Below, in pieces: positions 52,013 to 60,824 of a stretch of 64,000 nt of DNA (position 1 is its first letter; every line of letters starts with the position of its first letter). This stretch comes from Marinobacter halophilus. GTDB lineage: Bacteria > Pseudomonadota > Gammaproteobacteria > Pseudomonadales > Oleiphilaceae. Position numbers and translations under genes: made by a program. The stretch is from the NCBI RefSeq assembly GCF_003007685.1, contig NZ_PXNN01000003.1:186001-250000 (forward strand), read 5' to 3'. The notes under the pieces are model-generated. The model did not search any database. It saw only the letters and a list, made by a program, of their open reading frames with translations, and was not told where the DNA came from.

Positions 52013-52754
52013 GCGTTGCCCGAGACGAACCAGGCGTTTGGCGTTCCGCGCTGTCGGTCACCATGGCGGGTTCTGGTTCTGACAATGGCATGACGTTGAA
52101 CACGCTGACCAGGGTGCTGTTGATCGTCTTGTGAATCCGACGCAGGCGGAACTCGATCCAAGCCGCCAGTGCGGCAAATGGAATGGCAACAACAAGGCCG
52201 GCTGCGGTGGTGGTCAAGGCTTCATAGATGCCGCCACTGAGCTGGCTGGCGTTAGCTCGGCCTTCCGTGGCAGCCATAGCGCTGAAGGCTTCCATCATGC
52301 CCATAACGGTGCCGAGAAGACCCAGAAGCGGGGCCAGGGCAGCAATCACTTCAATGATTTTCAGGGGCGCTTCAAAAGGTTCCAGTGAACTTTGTGCGTC
52401 GCGTACCGCGGTTTCACGCGCAGCCGCGATGTTGGGGTTGGATTGGCAGGCCGACATGGTGTTGGTCAGCAAGTGCATGAGGGGGTTGTTGCGCTGGAGT
52501 AGCCCGGCGTTGTTTTGCATTTGTTTAACCGGAGCATCAGCCGGCGAGCGCTGCCATTGCTGTACAAGCTGTTGCAGCGGCCGGGTATACCGGGGCGCAT
52601 AAAACGTTCCGAACAGCATCAGGTAAATAAAGGTCACCACCCCGATCAGCGCGATGACAATCAGCACAATCATTACAGAGCCACCCATATCAACCAGTTG
52701 AGTGAGCGGGCCATGGTCAGTGAGGGCTGGGAAAACGGCGGTGGTGGAGGTCAT
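51963..52754 (-). CDS. exbB: ExbB/TolQ-family motor protein
   Basis: The 263-residue protein is a MotA/TolQ/ExbB proton channel: first helix GGSVMIVLIVIALIGVVTFIYLMLF, then FEAPLKIIEVIAALAPLLGLLGTVMGMMEAFSAMA and IYEALTTTAAGLVVAIPFAALAAWIEFRLRRI. It heads the exbB-exbD-exbD-tonB operon. A Fur-box-like sequence lies upstream of its ATG, so the operon is probably induced by iron limitation. The C-terminal tail after residue 225 is polar and longer than usual. Confidence 0.92.
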   Translation of the reverse strand: MTSTTAVFPALTDHGPLTQLVDMGGSVMIVLIVIALIGVVTFIYLMLFGTFYAPRYTRPLQQLVQQWQRSPADAPVKQMQNNAGLLQRNNPLMHLLTNTMSACQSNPNIAAARETAVRDAQSSLEPFEAPLKIIEVIAALAPLLGLLGTVMGMMEAFSAMAATEGRANASQLSGGIYEALTTTAAGLVVAIPFAALAAWIEFRLRRIHKTINSTLVSVFNVMPLSEPEPAMVTDSAERQTPGSSRATHDFAVDDNPRFAHAAG

Positions 52755-52783
52755 GCAAAGTTACTCAGCGAATAAAAGTAGAA

Positions 52784-52805
52784 CTAAATAATAACGATTA
52801 TCACT
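52784..52805 (-). promoter_or_regulatory. Fur box upstream of the exbB operon
   Basis: The minus strand reads AGTGATAATCGTTATTATTT, close to the GATAATGATAATCATTATC consensus, about 30 bp before the exbB ATG. Repression by Fe-Fur is expected. Confidence 0.7.
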
Positions 52806-52909
52806 GAGATTACAAGTCAGGATCTGACGTTGCTGAAAGGGTTTGCTGCCATTGGGATCACTGAAGCAACTGACTGCCTGTCGCCGGCCACTCCCGACAG
52901 CGACAAGAC

Positions 52910-53677
52910 CTAACCCATCCAGCCCGCCGATGCCGCGGCCTGCCATAGAAGGCGCAAAGCCAGCATTGTCAGCACCACATTGAAGGCCTTACCGAACCAG
53001 CGGTTAGTCATGGATTTCAGCACGTGCAGCCCAAACCAGGTACCGGCAAAGCCACAGGTAATCATGGCCAGAATGAACAGTAGCCAGTCCGAGAACATAA
53101 AGCCGGCGAAGCCAAACACCAAAGCCTTGGGCGCGTGCTGCAGTGTCATGGCGGCAGCAAAGGTGGCGACGGTTCTGAAACGATCCTGGTGAATCTGCTT
53201 GATAAAGGCGGCCACCAGCGGGCCGGTTGCGCCTACAAACAGGCTGATAAAACTGGTGATGGCAGATGCCACAAAGATACCCACTGGGCCGAATGAGGCT
53301 TTGGGTAGCGTTGGGCCCCAGCACAGATAGAGCACAAACAGCGCGATCGACAGCTGCCAGAGGTGTGCCGGCAGGTCCACCAATAACCAGGCACCTAAGC
53401 CAGCTCCGACGATGACCCCGGGAGCAAAAGTGACGATTACCCTCCAGTCAATGTGATGTCGGGTCAGTGTCGCGCGCCCGGTATTCGAACCCAGCTGGAT
53501 CATTCCATGTACTGGTATGATCGCTGCTGGCGGTATCCAGGTGGCCATCAGCACCAATAATAAAACGCCACCGCCGACGCCGAGAATGGCGGTCAACATC
53601 GAAGTGGCCGCAGAGGCCAGCAGCAGGAAAATCGCAACGGTCGGGCTGAGGGCATCTGGAAACAGGATCAGGTCCAT
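52910..53677 (-). CDS. TSUP/TauE-SafE family permease
   Basis: The 255-residue membrane protein shows about eight hydrophobic segments and the duplicated TSUP motif: LTAILGVGGGVLLLVLMATWIPPAAIIPVHGMIQLGSNTGRA and VASAITSFISLFVGATGPLVAAFI. The family exports or imports sulfite, sulfoacetate or related sulfur anions. Substrate is unknown. ATG 53677 is taken, with a GTG nine bases upstream as alternative. It is divergent from the amidase gene and downstream of the exb operon promoter region. Confidence 0.87.
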   Translation of the reverse strand: MDLILFPDALSPTVAIFLLLASAATSMLTAILGVGGGVLLLVLMATWIPPAAIIPVHGMIQLGSNTGRATLTRHHIDWRVIVTFAPGVIVGAGLGAWLLVDLPAHLWQLSIALFVLYLCWGPTLPKASFGPVGIFVASAITSFISLFVGATGPLVAAFIKQIHQDRFRTVATFAAAMTLQHAPKALVFGFAGFMFSDWLLFILAMITCGFAGTWFGLHVLKSMTNRWFGKAFNVVLTMLALRLLWQAAASAGWMG

Positions 53678-53774
53678 GGAACTCACTTTGGGATTGGCGT
53701 AAGCTATTGAGTTTCCGGTTTATACCTCAAATGTCCAGGGGTGTTTGGACATAAAACAACAAACAGGTTTGCCG

Positions 53775-55262
53775 ATGAAACAGTCCGAATACTTGAGATA
53801 CGACGCCACTGCGCTGGCTGATCTGATCCGCCGGGGCGATGTCAGTCAGCGGCAAGTCGTGGATGCGGCGATTGAACGCGCCAACCAGGTTAGCAGCTCG
53901 CTGAATGCCATTTGCCAGCCCCAGTTCTCCGAGGCTGTGAGCCAGGTCGTTCCTTCGGATGCGCCGTTCGCCGGTGTGCCGTTGCTGCTGAAAGATCTGG
54001 CTCAGGAACAGGCCGGACAACCCTGCACGTTTGGCAGTCGCGCCTTGCGCCGGAATATCCCGAGCCGGGACTCAGAATTCGTCGAGTGCGCCCGCCAGGG
54101 CGGTCTGGTTTTCCTGGGGCGAACGGCAACGCCGGAATTTGGCCTGAAAGCGGTCACCGAATCGGTGTTGTGGGGCCCCAGCCGAAATCCCTGGAACACC
54201 GAGCTGACCCCGGGTGGCTCCAGTGGCGGCTCCGGCGCGGCAGTGGCCGCCGGTATTGTGCCTATGGCCGGTGCCAACGATGGTGGTGGCTCGATTCGCA
54301 TCCCGGCGGCTTACAATGGTCTGTTCGGCCTGAAGCCGTCCCGGGGCCGGATTTCCGCAGGGCCGCACCTGGGCGAAGCCTGGACTGGCGCGTCGACCGA
54401 TCATGTCGTCACCCGTACGGTGCGTGACAGTGCCGGTATGCTGGATGTGCTGGCCGGAGCCGCCAGCGGCGATCCGTTCCGGATTCCCGGGGCTGAAGCT
54501 TCCTGGCTGGACCTGATGCAGCAGTCGCCGGGCCGGCTGCGAATCGGTGTCTTCACCGCCTCCCCGTACGATACCGAGGTAGCACCGGAATGTGTGGCCG
54601 CTGTGGAAGAAACTGCCCGAATGCTGGAAAGCCTTGGGCACCACGTTGAGTACGCCCGCCCGGAATTCGACGGTATTGCGCTGGCCCGGTGCTATCTGGC
54701 GTTGTATTTCGGTGAAGTGTCATCGTTGATGGACAGGGCGCGCGAACAGTTCGGTGCCAGCGATAAAGATTTTGAACTGGAAACCCGCCTGCTCGGCATG
54801 CTGGGCCGCACCATGCCCTTGCCTGATTACGTTCGCCGCCGCCAGCAGTGGAATGATTTTGCCCGGGCACTGGGGGCATTTTTCGGGTGTTTCGATGTGT
54901 ACCTGTGCCCGACCACCGGCCAAATGCCTGCTAAAATCGGGGCAATGGAGACCCCGGCCCATCTTAAGTTGGTCGCCAAACTGATGCTGACTCTCAAGGC
55001 AGGTAAGTTGCTACATCGCAGCGGCCAGGTGGATCAGATGGCGCTTGAAAGTCTGGCGCGAACACCGTTCACCCAGCTGGCCAACCTGACTGGCACCCCG
55101 GCCATGTCCGTTCCTCTTTACTGGACCCGCGACGGATTGCCGGTGGGGGTTCAGTTCGGAGCCGCCCATGGCGGTGAAGACCGCCTGCTGCAGCTGGCGG
55201 CCCAGCTTGAGGAGGCCAGCCCGTGGTTCGCCAATTACGAGCGCCTGGAGAATGCGTTCTGA
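53775..55262 (+). CDS. Amidase-signature-family hydrolase
   Basis: The 495-residue protein contains the amidase signature with the Ser-cisSer-Lys triad: Lys in VPLLLKDLAQE, the first Ser in TPGGSSGGSGAAVAAGIVPM and the nucleophile Ser in ANDGGGSIRIPAAYNGLFGLKPSRGR. It is full length. Family members hydrolyse amides including aryl amides and carbamoyl compounds, and GatA belongs to the same fold; the lack of GatB/GatC neighbours argues against that role. A TTG 30 bp upstream is possible, but ATG 53775 has AACAGG in a fair position. Confidence 0.9.
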   Translation: MKQSEYLRYDATALADLIRRGDVSQRQVVDAAIERANQVSSSLNAICQPQFSEAVSQVVPSDAPFAGVPLLLKDLAQEQAGQPCTFGSRALRRNIPSRDSEFVECARQGGLVFLGRTATPEFGLKAVTESVLWGPSRNPWNTELTPGGSSGGSGAAVAAGIVPMAGANDGGGSIRIPAAYNGLFGLKPSRGRISAGPHLGEAWTGASTDHVVTRTVRDSAGMLDVLAGAASGDPFRIPGAEASWLDLMQQSPGRLRIGVFTASPYDTEVAPECVAAVEETARMLESLGHHVEYARPEFDGIALARCYLALYFGEVSSLMDRAREQFGASDKDFELETRLLGMLGRTMPLPDYVRRRQQWNDFARALGAFFGCFDVYLCPTTGQMPAKIGAMETPAHLKLVAKLMLTLKAGKLLHRSGQVDQMALESLARTPFTQLANLTGTPAMSVPLYWTRDGLPVGVQFGAAHGGEDRLLQLAAQLEEASPWFANYERLENAF

Positions 55263-55402
55263 CATTCTTTTTGCGATAGCCGCGCGGCTTGTGATCCGCA
55301 ACTGCAAACTCCACGTTTATCTTTGCGGGCGGAACAGGCTATGCTGTAAAGCAGGGACAGTTTCCCTGAATACCCTGATGGCATCGAGGAGGCGAGCATA
55401 TT

Positions 55403-56011
55403 ATGAACCAATCGATGGCAATTGACGATTTGGTATCCGTAGCACAGGCCGAAGCTATGGGGGAGCTGGACGCCCCGATGATGGCGATAGTTCTGTCCAG
55501 TGAACAGAGCTACGACCTGCCGATCAACTCTCTGGAAACCGATGCCGACAAGGCCCGCTGGGGTCTGATTTTGCGTGCGGCCCGCGAACATGTGGAAGCG
55601 GACGCCGTGGCGGTGCTCTATCCGGCGTGGACCACCATCCGCCGTAAATCAACAGGCGCCGATGAGCCCCAGGCGCAGGCAGATGACGAAGACAGTGAAC
55701 ACGACGACAGTGGCCCCATCGACACCCTGTTTGTGCAGCTGCACACTCGGGACCGTATCTATTGGCGGGGTTTCGAGCAGATTCGCGATCCCAAACATCA
55801 GCGGATCATCGGTTTTCGCCGGATCAAGGCACTGTCGACCGATTACGACCGAGACAGCGCACCGTCGGTGGCGGCCTGGTTAAGCACCCTGTTTGAACCG
55901 CTGCCAGATGAAGGGGAAGAGACCGACATCGACAGAGAACTGGCCGACTTACTGGAAGAACCGGAGGTCAGTGCCGCCCTGTATCCGCGTGAGATGCGCT
56001 TTTTGCACTGA
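55403..56011 (+). CDS. Conserved acidic protein of unknown function
   Basis: The 202-residue soluble protein starts MNQSMAIDDLVSVAQAEAMGEL and contains ILRAAREHVEADAVAVLYPAW, an acidic low-complexity linker (AQADDEDSEHDDSG), and TLFVQLHTRDRIYWRGFEQIRDPKHQRIIGFRRIKAL. The C-terminal region is again acidic (EGEETDIDRELADLLEEPEV). No signal peptide, membrane segment or catalytic motif is visible. GAGGAGGCG lies ahead of the ATG. A strong terminator follows and is shared with the convergent HupE gene. I do not recognise the family. Confidence 0.75.
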   Translation: MNQSMAIDDLVSVAQAEAMGELDAPMMAIVLSSEQSYDLPINSLETDADKARWGLILRAAREHVEADAVAVLYPAWTTIRRKSTGADEPQAQADDEDSEHDDSGPIDTLFVQLHTRDRIYWRGFEQIRDPKHQRIIGFRRIKALSTDYDRDSAPSVAAWLSTLFEPLPDEGEETDIDRELADLLEEPEVSAALYPREMRFLH

Positions 56012-56034
56012 TCTCAGCTGAACAAGAGCGATAC

Positions 56035-56070
56035 AAAAAAAAGCCCGGTGGTGATGCCCCGGGCTTTTTT
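56035..56070. terminator. Bidirectional intrinsic terminator
   Basis: An A8 run, AAGCCCGG / CCGGGCTT stem and a T6 tail sit between the convergent hypothetical gene and HupE gene, giving an efficient terminator for both strands. Confidence 0.88.
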
Positions 56071-56080
56071 GTGCGCCTTA

Positions 56081-57229
56081 TTAGATGTCGGCTGCCCGCT
56101 CCGCCACCCAATACAAGCTCAGGGCGCCCACCATCAGCAGTATGGCGGGTACGGCGGCGCGTTCGTAGACCCGGTAACGGCCGCATCGATACAGCAACGG
56201 GAACAGCACCACCAGTAAAGCCAGTTGCCCCAGCTCCACTCCCAGGTTGAAGCCCGCCAGAGCGATGGCCAGTTGCGACACGCCGGAGGTCAGGTCGCCC
56301 AGTACGCTGGCGAAACCGAAGCCGTGAATCAGCCCGAACCCGAAGGCCAGCTTCCAGGTCTTGCGGCCCAGGACAGGCCAGTATACGTTTAGCGCGGCAA
56401 CGGCAATGGACAGGGCAATGACGGTTTCCACCCAGGCGATGGGCAGCGTCACGACATTTAGTGCTGCCAATGCCAGGGTAATGGAATGCGCTATGGTAAA
56501 CGCCGAGACGATGCCGACCAGTTCCAGCAAACGTTTGTGCAAATCACTGCCCGGACCGGCCTGGTTCGGGGACTGGCGGGGTGTCAGTGGCAGCGTCGCC
56601 GGCAATATAAGCACCAGCAAGAACAGGATGTGATCAAGCCCGATCAGCAGGTGAATGACGCCTTCGTAGAGAAAGGTGCCAAACAGTTGCAGAGTGTTGC
56701 TGAAGGCGCTGTCGCTGTCGCCCAGCGCCAAGGTCCGATCGCCCGGTGCCAGCACATCCAGGCGTTCGCCGTGGCTGTCGGTAATGCTCACCAGGCTGCG
56801 ATGCAGCGGGTCCTGCTGGAACAGCAGATTGTACTCCAGAGAAGCCGGAGGCTGGTCGTCCGGGCAGGCGACCTGGTAACGCCCGGCTGCATAGAGACCG
56901 TCGCTGTGGCGGGATACCCCCCATTGCTGGCCGATCAGTTGGCAGCGGCCGCGGGCGTTGCTGAGGGTAAGGCCCTGACCCACCAGCTCAGTGATGGCGC
57001 TCCGGCCATGGCGCACCTCGGCCCCGCTGAGCTGATGATCGCCATTGCTATCCAAAGGCAGCACCAGCGCCAGGTCCCTTAAAGCCAGATCGATGCGTAC
57101 CTGTGACTGGCTCTGGTCGACATAGATAAAGCTGTCACTGGCTTTATGGGCCCAGGCCGCCAGGGGCAGCACCAAGAGCATAAGCAGGCCGAGGCAGGCG
57201 CCTATAGGGCGACGGGTTAGCAGCATCAT
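56081..57229 (-). CDS. HupE/UreJ-family membrane protein
   Basis: The 382-residue protein has a signal peptide (LGLLMLLVLPLAAWAHK), an extracytoplasmic beta region (FIYVDQSQSQVRIDLALRDLALVLPLDSNGDHQLSGAE, which contains a DxNxD calcium-like loop), and five to six membrane segments. Their family motifs are GVIHLLIGLDHILFLLVL, FTIAHSITLALAAL and GFGLIHGFGFASVLG. HupE/UreJ proteins with His-rich helices are nickel permeases or hydrogenase/urease accessories, but no such enzyme is nearby. The start overlaps the preceding gene by four bases. It closes the DUF4331 cluster. Confidence 0.87.
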   Translation of the reverse strand: MMLLTRRPIGACLGLLMLLVLPLAAWAHKASDSFIYVDQSQSQVRIDLALRDLALVLPLDSNGDHQLSGAEVRHGRSAITELVGQGLTLSNARGRCQLIGQQWGVSRHSDGLYAAGRYQVACPDDQPPASLEYNLLFQQDPLHRSLVSITDSHGERLDVLAPGDRTLALGDSDSAFSNTLQLFGTFLYEGVIHLLIGLDHILFLLVLILPATLPLTPRQSPNQAGPGSDLHKRLLELVGIVSAFTIAHSITLALAALNVVTLPIAWVETVIALSIAVAALNVYWPVLGRKTWKLAFGFGLIHGFGFASVLGDLTSGVSQLAIALAGFNLGVELGQLALLVVLFPLLYRCGRYRVYERAAVPAILLMVGALSLYWVAERAADI

Positions 57230-58425
57230 GAGCGAACCTCCGGATAACGGGCATCGTTCTGGTTATGGCTGTCCAGCCAGGCTCGGACCTCGGTCACCAC
57301 CGACTCGTCACCCGCCGCTTTTGCGGCACGCAGGAGTAGTCGTGTGTCCAACGGCTCCCGCTGGTCTCGCCAGTTGGTCCTGGCGTTGTCGAGCGCAGTA
57401 TCGGTATCGCCCCTGATATCCAGGGCATAACGGGCGAAATCTCGCTGGTGCAACAGGTCTCCGCGCCAACGGGCCTCACGGAAACGTTCTTCCAGTCTGG
57501 CAGCGAGACGGTCGGCATCGCCATGGCCCAACCGTTTCATGGCGATGGCGCGAATAACCGCGAGGGAATCCACCGCTTCGTACTGATCGGTCAATCCGAT
57601 TACGGCTTCGGTATCACCCTGCTCCAATAGCCAGTCAGCGAGCTGAGTTCTCGTGTAGAGTTCGTCTGGCGCAAGCGTGAGGACCCGGCGCCAGTGTATT
57701 TCAGCCTCGGGCTTGCCGAGCTGCGCCGCGATGTCGGCGAGGGTGCCTTCGGCCCAGATCAAACTGGTGGTGTCACGGGCGGAGCGCTTTGCCTGTGCCC
57801 GCAGTGATTGGTAGGCGGTTTGCGGATTGCCGGTACGCGCTTCGACCTGGGCCAGGCAGCTGACGGCGATTAAGCCGGGAAGCACGTTCGCCAACTGCTC
57901 GCATTGCTCCTGAGCTGGAATGTACCGGCCCTGCACCAACTCTAGGTTCGCCAGCGTCAGTCGGGCTTGGGTTATCTGAGCCTGATTGGACGACTGCCTG
58001 ATAACTTGCCTCAGTTGCTGGCGGGCAGGGTCAAAGCGGTGAAGACTTTGGTTTAATGTGGCGCTGAGGATGTGCAGGCGATCAGTCATCCGGTCCTCGG
58101 GCCAGCCATCCAATACTGCCTGGGCATAGCCCAGATACCGGGGGTCGCCCTGGGAGCGAGCCTGGGTCAGGTGGGCCTGTATCCGGTTTGCGGCAGCGGT
58201 GGCGTTCATTGGTGGGGTGCTGGGTGTCAATGCCTCAGTCGGTAGGGAGATCAGTATTTCTTGGTCGGTAAATTCTGTTTCAATCGCAGCGGGGGCAGCC
58301 AGTGCGGTTTCCATCGCCAGCGCGATCATCAGTGCGGCAATAGAAAAAACCCTGCGCTGAAGCGCAGGGCGGAGCCCGCAGGATTTAAAACAGGTTGTTG
58401 AACGCCTGTTCGTTGTCCTGGTCAT
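57226..58425 (-). CDS. TPR-like repeat protein, exported, start uncertain
   Basis: The product of up to 399 residues is helical-repeat rich, with TPR-like pairs (ARLTLANLELVQGRYIPAQEQCEQL, GTLADIAAQLGKPEAEIHWRRVLTLAPDELYTRTQLADWLL). A hydrophobic segment near the N-terminus (VFSIAALMIALAMETALAAPA) looks like a signal peptide. The first ATG lies within the 3' end of the lipoprotein gene, and a strong terminator hairpin falls between that ATG and the signal peptide. Either translation starts inside the terminator region or the terminator is an attenuator. It overlaps the HupE gene start by four bases. Confidence 0.75.
   Translation of the reverse strand: MTRTTNRRSTTCFKSCGLRPALQRRVFSIAALMIALAMETALAAPAAIETEFTDQEILISLPTEALTPSTPPMNATAAANRIQAHLTQARSQGDPRYLGYAQAVLDGWPEDRMTDRLHILSATLNQSLHRFDPARQQLRQVIRQSSNQAQITQARLTLANLELVQGRYIPAQEQCEQLANVLPGLIAVSCLAQVEARTGNPQTAYQSLRAQAKRSARDTTSLIWAEGTLADIAAQLGKPEAEIHWRRVLTLAPDELYTRTQLADWLLEQGDTEAVIGLTDQYEAVDSLAVIRAIAMKRLGHGDADRLAARLEERFREARWRGDLLHQRDFARYALDIRGDTDTALDNARTNWRDQREPLDTRLLLRAAKAAGDESVVTEVRAWLDSHNQNDARYPEVRS
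58344..58369 (-). terminator. Intrinsic terminator overlapping the start of the TPR gene
   Basis: The minus strand has CCCTGCGC-TTCA-GCGCAGGG followed by TTTTTTC, a textbook terminator. It begins 15 bp after the lipoprotein stop and overlaps the coding frame of the next gene. Confidence 0.8.
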
Positions 58426-58621
58426 TGAAGCTGAACTCCAGTCGGTTAATGTTGACCGCCTCGCGGTTATCCGCAGTTTGCTTGATTTCGTTTTTCACAA
58501 ACGTGGTGAAATCAACGGATATACGCGGGTTAAGTTCTTGCACCCCACCGCGGTTGGAGTTGTCGGAACAGCCCACCAACACCAGTGCGGTAACCAGAGT
58601 GATACCTATGCGAAATGTCAT
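58385..58621 (-). CDS. Small lipoprotein of the DUF4331 cluster
   Basis: The 78-residue product has a lipobox LVGC (Cys18) after a short hydrophobic signal, then a charged mature part (ISVDFTTFVKNEIKQTADNREAVNINRLEFSFND) ending in AFNNLF. It follows the DUF4331 gene by 15 bp with AGGAGA before the ATG, so the two are co-expressed. The terminator just after its stop separates most transcripts from the TPR and HupE genes. Function unknown; the size suggests an accessory to the DUF4331 protein. Confidence 0.78.
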   Translation of the reverse strand: MTFRIGITLVTALVLVGCSDNSNRGGVQELNPRISVDFTTFVKNEIKQTADNREAVNINRLEFSFNDQDNEQAFNNLF

Positions 58622-58636
58622 GGTTCTCCTCCCTAT

Positions 58637-60091
58637 TTAGCTGTTGGGTGAACCGGCGACAGGTGTCGCAAGGTAAGGGAAAACGACCTGCAGTTCCGTC
58701 GGATCCAGTTGGACGCCGTCGGTCAGCGGTGCATCCTTGTTAGGGGCATCGTTCGTCAGGGCGCCCATGACAACTCTGAGGGCAATATCGATCGTGTCAT
58801 CGACCGGACGGCGACCGTTGGGGAAGCCGGCGTTGTCACCCCCCAGTACACCCAGATCGTTCTGGGCGCCCGCCATGGTGGCCGGGATGTTAGGGTTGAG
58901 TCTGAGCATCTCGGAACCCGTGACGCCTACTGGACTGTTTAAATCCGGTACGCCCGTCAGGAAAGCGGTCACCAGATCGTTTCTGGGTGTTGCTGGTGCT
59001 ACCGCAACACCGGGGAACAGAATTTCCAGCAGGGCCGGCAGGGTCGGATTGGTCACATAAGTAGCAAACTGGCCATCGTCTTTTGGTTCGCTGGCGTTGA
59101 AGCGATCCTTGTCTTTCAGGCCGATAACCACTTCGTTGACCAGCGGCATACCCAGTCGCGAAACCTGGGTGTAGGCGCCGCCTTCAACGCTCGCGCCTTT
59201 ACCAGCGGCTGAAGGTGCCGGGTTCAGTACGCGCGCTTGGCGCAGGCTAGCAGTGGTCCAGCCACCAATGACCGGATCGCCGGAGGTGGTCTCGGCACTG
59301 CCGGTCAGACAGGTGGTCGGTACTTCGAGCGCGAAGGAGGTGACGTTCTTGTCGGCGAGATCCCCGGCACCCTCGCCATCTCGGGGCCCGAGTGGGTTGG
59401 TGTTGACCAGGTCAAAAATTTCACCCAGGTTCACCGCAAAGGCTTCCTTGCGTTGACCCACGAATACCCGGCCTTCGGTGGAGCAACCCGGAATGGCGAT
59501 ACCGAAGATGTGCTGGTTGGCATAAGCTCCATAATCGGTGAATGATTTGGCGCCAATATTGTCCAACGGCTTGGCGAAGGTGTCTGTGCCGGTCGTAACG
59601 TTGGTGGCGGTCTGGCGGCTGCCGGTGCGGCGGTCACCGCGGATTACCGTCACCCTGTACTCCTGACGCATCTGGACATTGGCGTTGTCGCTGGCATCGC
59701 CTATGTTCTTGAGCGGCACAGAGACCATCTTGCCTCCGATATTCAGTTGGATGTCTTTGAAAATGTCCTGCATCTCAAACTGAAAAGTGATGTCTTCACG
59801 GGCGTTGCCGGAGTTGTCGATGTGAATCTCATAGACGGCGTCTTCGTCCAGGTCGAAATAATTCGGACCGCCGTACGCATCCTGAAGCGGCAAGTAATTG
59901 GCGACCAAAGTAACGAAATCAGCTCTGCCGCTTTCGTAGCTGCGGAACATGTAGAAGTCGGTGCCATCAACCTTGGGAGCTTCGGTTATGAACGGAGCCT
60001 CCCGGTGGCTGGAGGCGTAAGCTGCGCCTGCTGTCAAACAGACGCCGGCAATCGCGAGCGCGAGACTGGAGCTTTTTATCACTGTGTTCAT
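58637..60091 (-). CDS. DUF4331 exported protein
   Basis: The 484-residue protein has a signal peptide (LALAIAGVCLTAGAAYA) and the DUF4331 hallmarks SSHREAPFITEAPKVDGTDFYMFRSYE near the mature N-terminus, YFDLDEDAVYEIHIDNSGNAREDITFQF, and RPVDDTIDIALRVVMGAL at the C-terminus. DUF4331 proteins are exported proteins of unknown function, repeatedly seen near ECF sigma factors. The acidic pattern could bind metal ions, which is speculation. An AATCC/CGTA promoter element precedes it in the gap shared with the divergent sigma gene. Confidence 0.9.
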   Translation of the reverse strand: MNTVIKSSSLALAIAGVCLTAGAAYASSHREAPFITEAPKVDGTDFYMFRSYESGRADFVTLVANYLPLQDAYGGPNYFDLDEDAVYEIHIDNSGNAREDITFQFEMQDIFKDIQLNIGGKMVSVPLKNIGDASDNANVQMRQEYRVTVIRGDRRTGSRQTATNVTTGTDTFAKPLDNIGAKSFTDYGAYANQHIFGIAIPGCSTEGRVFVGQRKEAFAVNLGEIFDLVNTNPLGPRDGEGAGDLADKNVTSFALEVPTTCLTGSAETTSGDPVIGGWTTASLRQARVLNPAPSAAGKGASVEGGAYTQVSRLGMPLVNEVVIGLKDKDRFNASEPKDDGQFATYVTNPTLPALLEILFPGVAVAPATPRNDLVTAFLTGVPDLNSPVGVTGSEMLRLNPNIPATMAGAQNDLGVLGGDNAGFPNGRRPVDDTIDIALRVVMGALTNDAPNKDAPLTDGVQLDPTELQVVFPYLATPVAGSPNS

Positions 60092-60135
60092 TCCGTTTTC
60101 CTTATCTATTGTTGGTGTTGCCTCTGGAGAAACGG

Positions 60136-60164
60136 TACGACTTTACAAAAAGATGCAGGATTCA
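60136..60164 (-). promoter_or_regulatory. Candidate ECF promoter of the DUF4331 operon
   Basis: On the minus strand TGAATCC (60164-60158) is followed after 18 bases by CGTA (60139-60136), matching the -35 TGATCC-type and -10 CGTA boxes known for ChrR-controlled sigma factors. It lies 45 bp before the DUF4331 ATG. Confidence 0.5.
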
Positions 60165-60199
60165 AAATAAAAAGTTTACTGTCGGTTTCACCATGTCCG

Positions 60200-60226
60200 T
60201 GCATCCTGATTAATCCTCCGGACGTA
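60200..60226 (+). promoter_or_regulatory. Candidate ECF promoter of the sigma/anti-sigma operon
   Basis: TGCATCC (60200-60206), 16 bases, then CGTA (60223-60226) mirrors the element on the other strand. If both are real, the sigma factor controls itself and the DUF4331 operon. Confidence 0.45.
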
Positions 60227-60266
60227 GTGTTATCAGATGAATTACAAGCAGAAAACGGAGTTAACA

Positions 60267-60824
60267 ATGACAACCCGTGACCCGGACCAGGAGGAGCTGA
60301 TGGCGCTGCTCGTGTCTGTTGCCAGAAGTGATCGACAGGCCTTTCAGCTGCTGTACAAAATGATTTCCGCCCGGATGTTCGGGTTGTGCTTCAAGTTGGC
60401 GGGCCAGCAGGAGCTGGCCGAAGAAGCGCTGCAGGATGCGTTCGTCCAGATCTGGCATCACGCTGGCGAATATCACAGTGACCGGGGTACGCCCCTGAGC
60501 TGGATGTTGACTATTGCCCGTTACCGCACACTCGATCTGATGCGGTCGAGGGCGGTTCGCCGCACCAGTGGCGACGAGCATCTGGAACATCTGGAAGATC
60601 AGCGCGGCGGGCCACTGGATGCGTCGCTACGTAGCGCAGGTGCCAGGCAGCTGACCGGCTGTCTTGACGAGCTCAGTGATGTGCAACGGGACAGTATCCT
60701 GCTTTCTTATTATCGGGGGTTTACTCACGACGAGCTGGCGCAGGCGTTGAGTTCCCCGGTCGGAACCGTCAAGAGCTGGATTCGTCGCGGGCTCATGGCG
60801 TTAAAGAGGTGTCTGGAACGATGA
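60267..60824 (+). CDS. ECF sigma factor (SigK/RpoE-like)
   Basis: The 185-residue protein has region 2 (FQLLYKMISARMFGLCFKLAGQQELAEEALQDAFVQIWHHAGEYHSDRGTPLSWMLTIARYRTLDLMRSR) and region 4 (LSDVQRDSILLSYYRGFTHDELAQALSSPVGTVKSWIRRGLMALKRCL). It belongs to the ECF group controlled by RskA/ChrR-like anti-sigma factors. ATG 60267 with GGAG upstream is preferred over an ATG 30 bp earlier. The anti-sigma gene overlaps its stop (ATGA). Confidence 0.92.
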   Translation: MTTRDPDQEELMALLVSVARSDRQAFQLLYKMISARMFGLCFKLAGQQELAEEALQDAFVQIWHHAGEYHSDRGTPLSWMLTIARYRTLDLMRSRAVRRTSGDEHLEHLEDQRGGPLDASLRSAGARQLTGCLDELSDVQRDSILLSYYRGFTHDELAQALSSPVGTVKSWIRRGLMALKRCLER

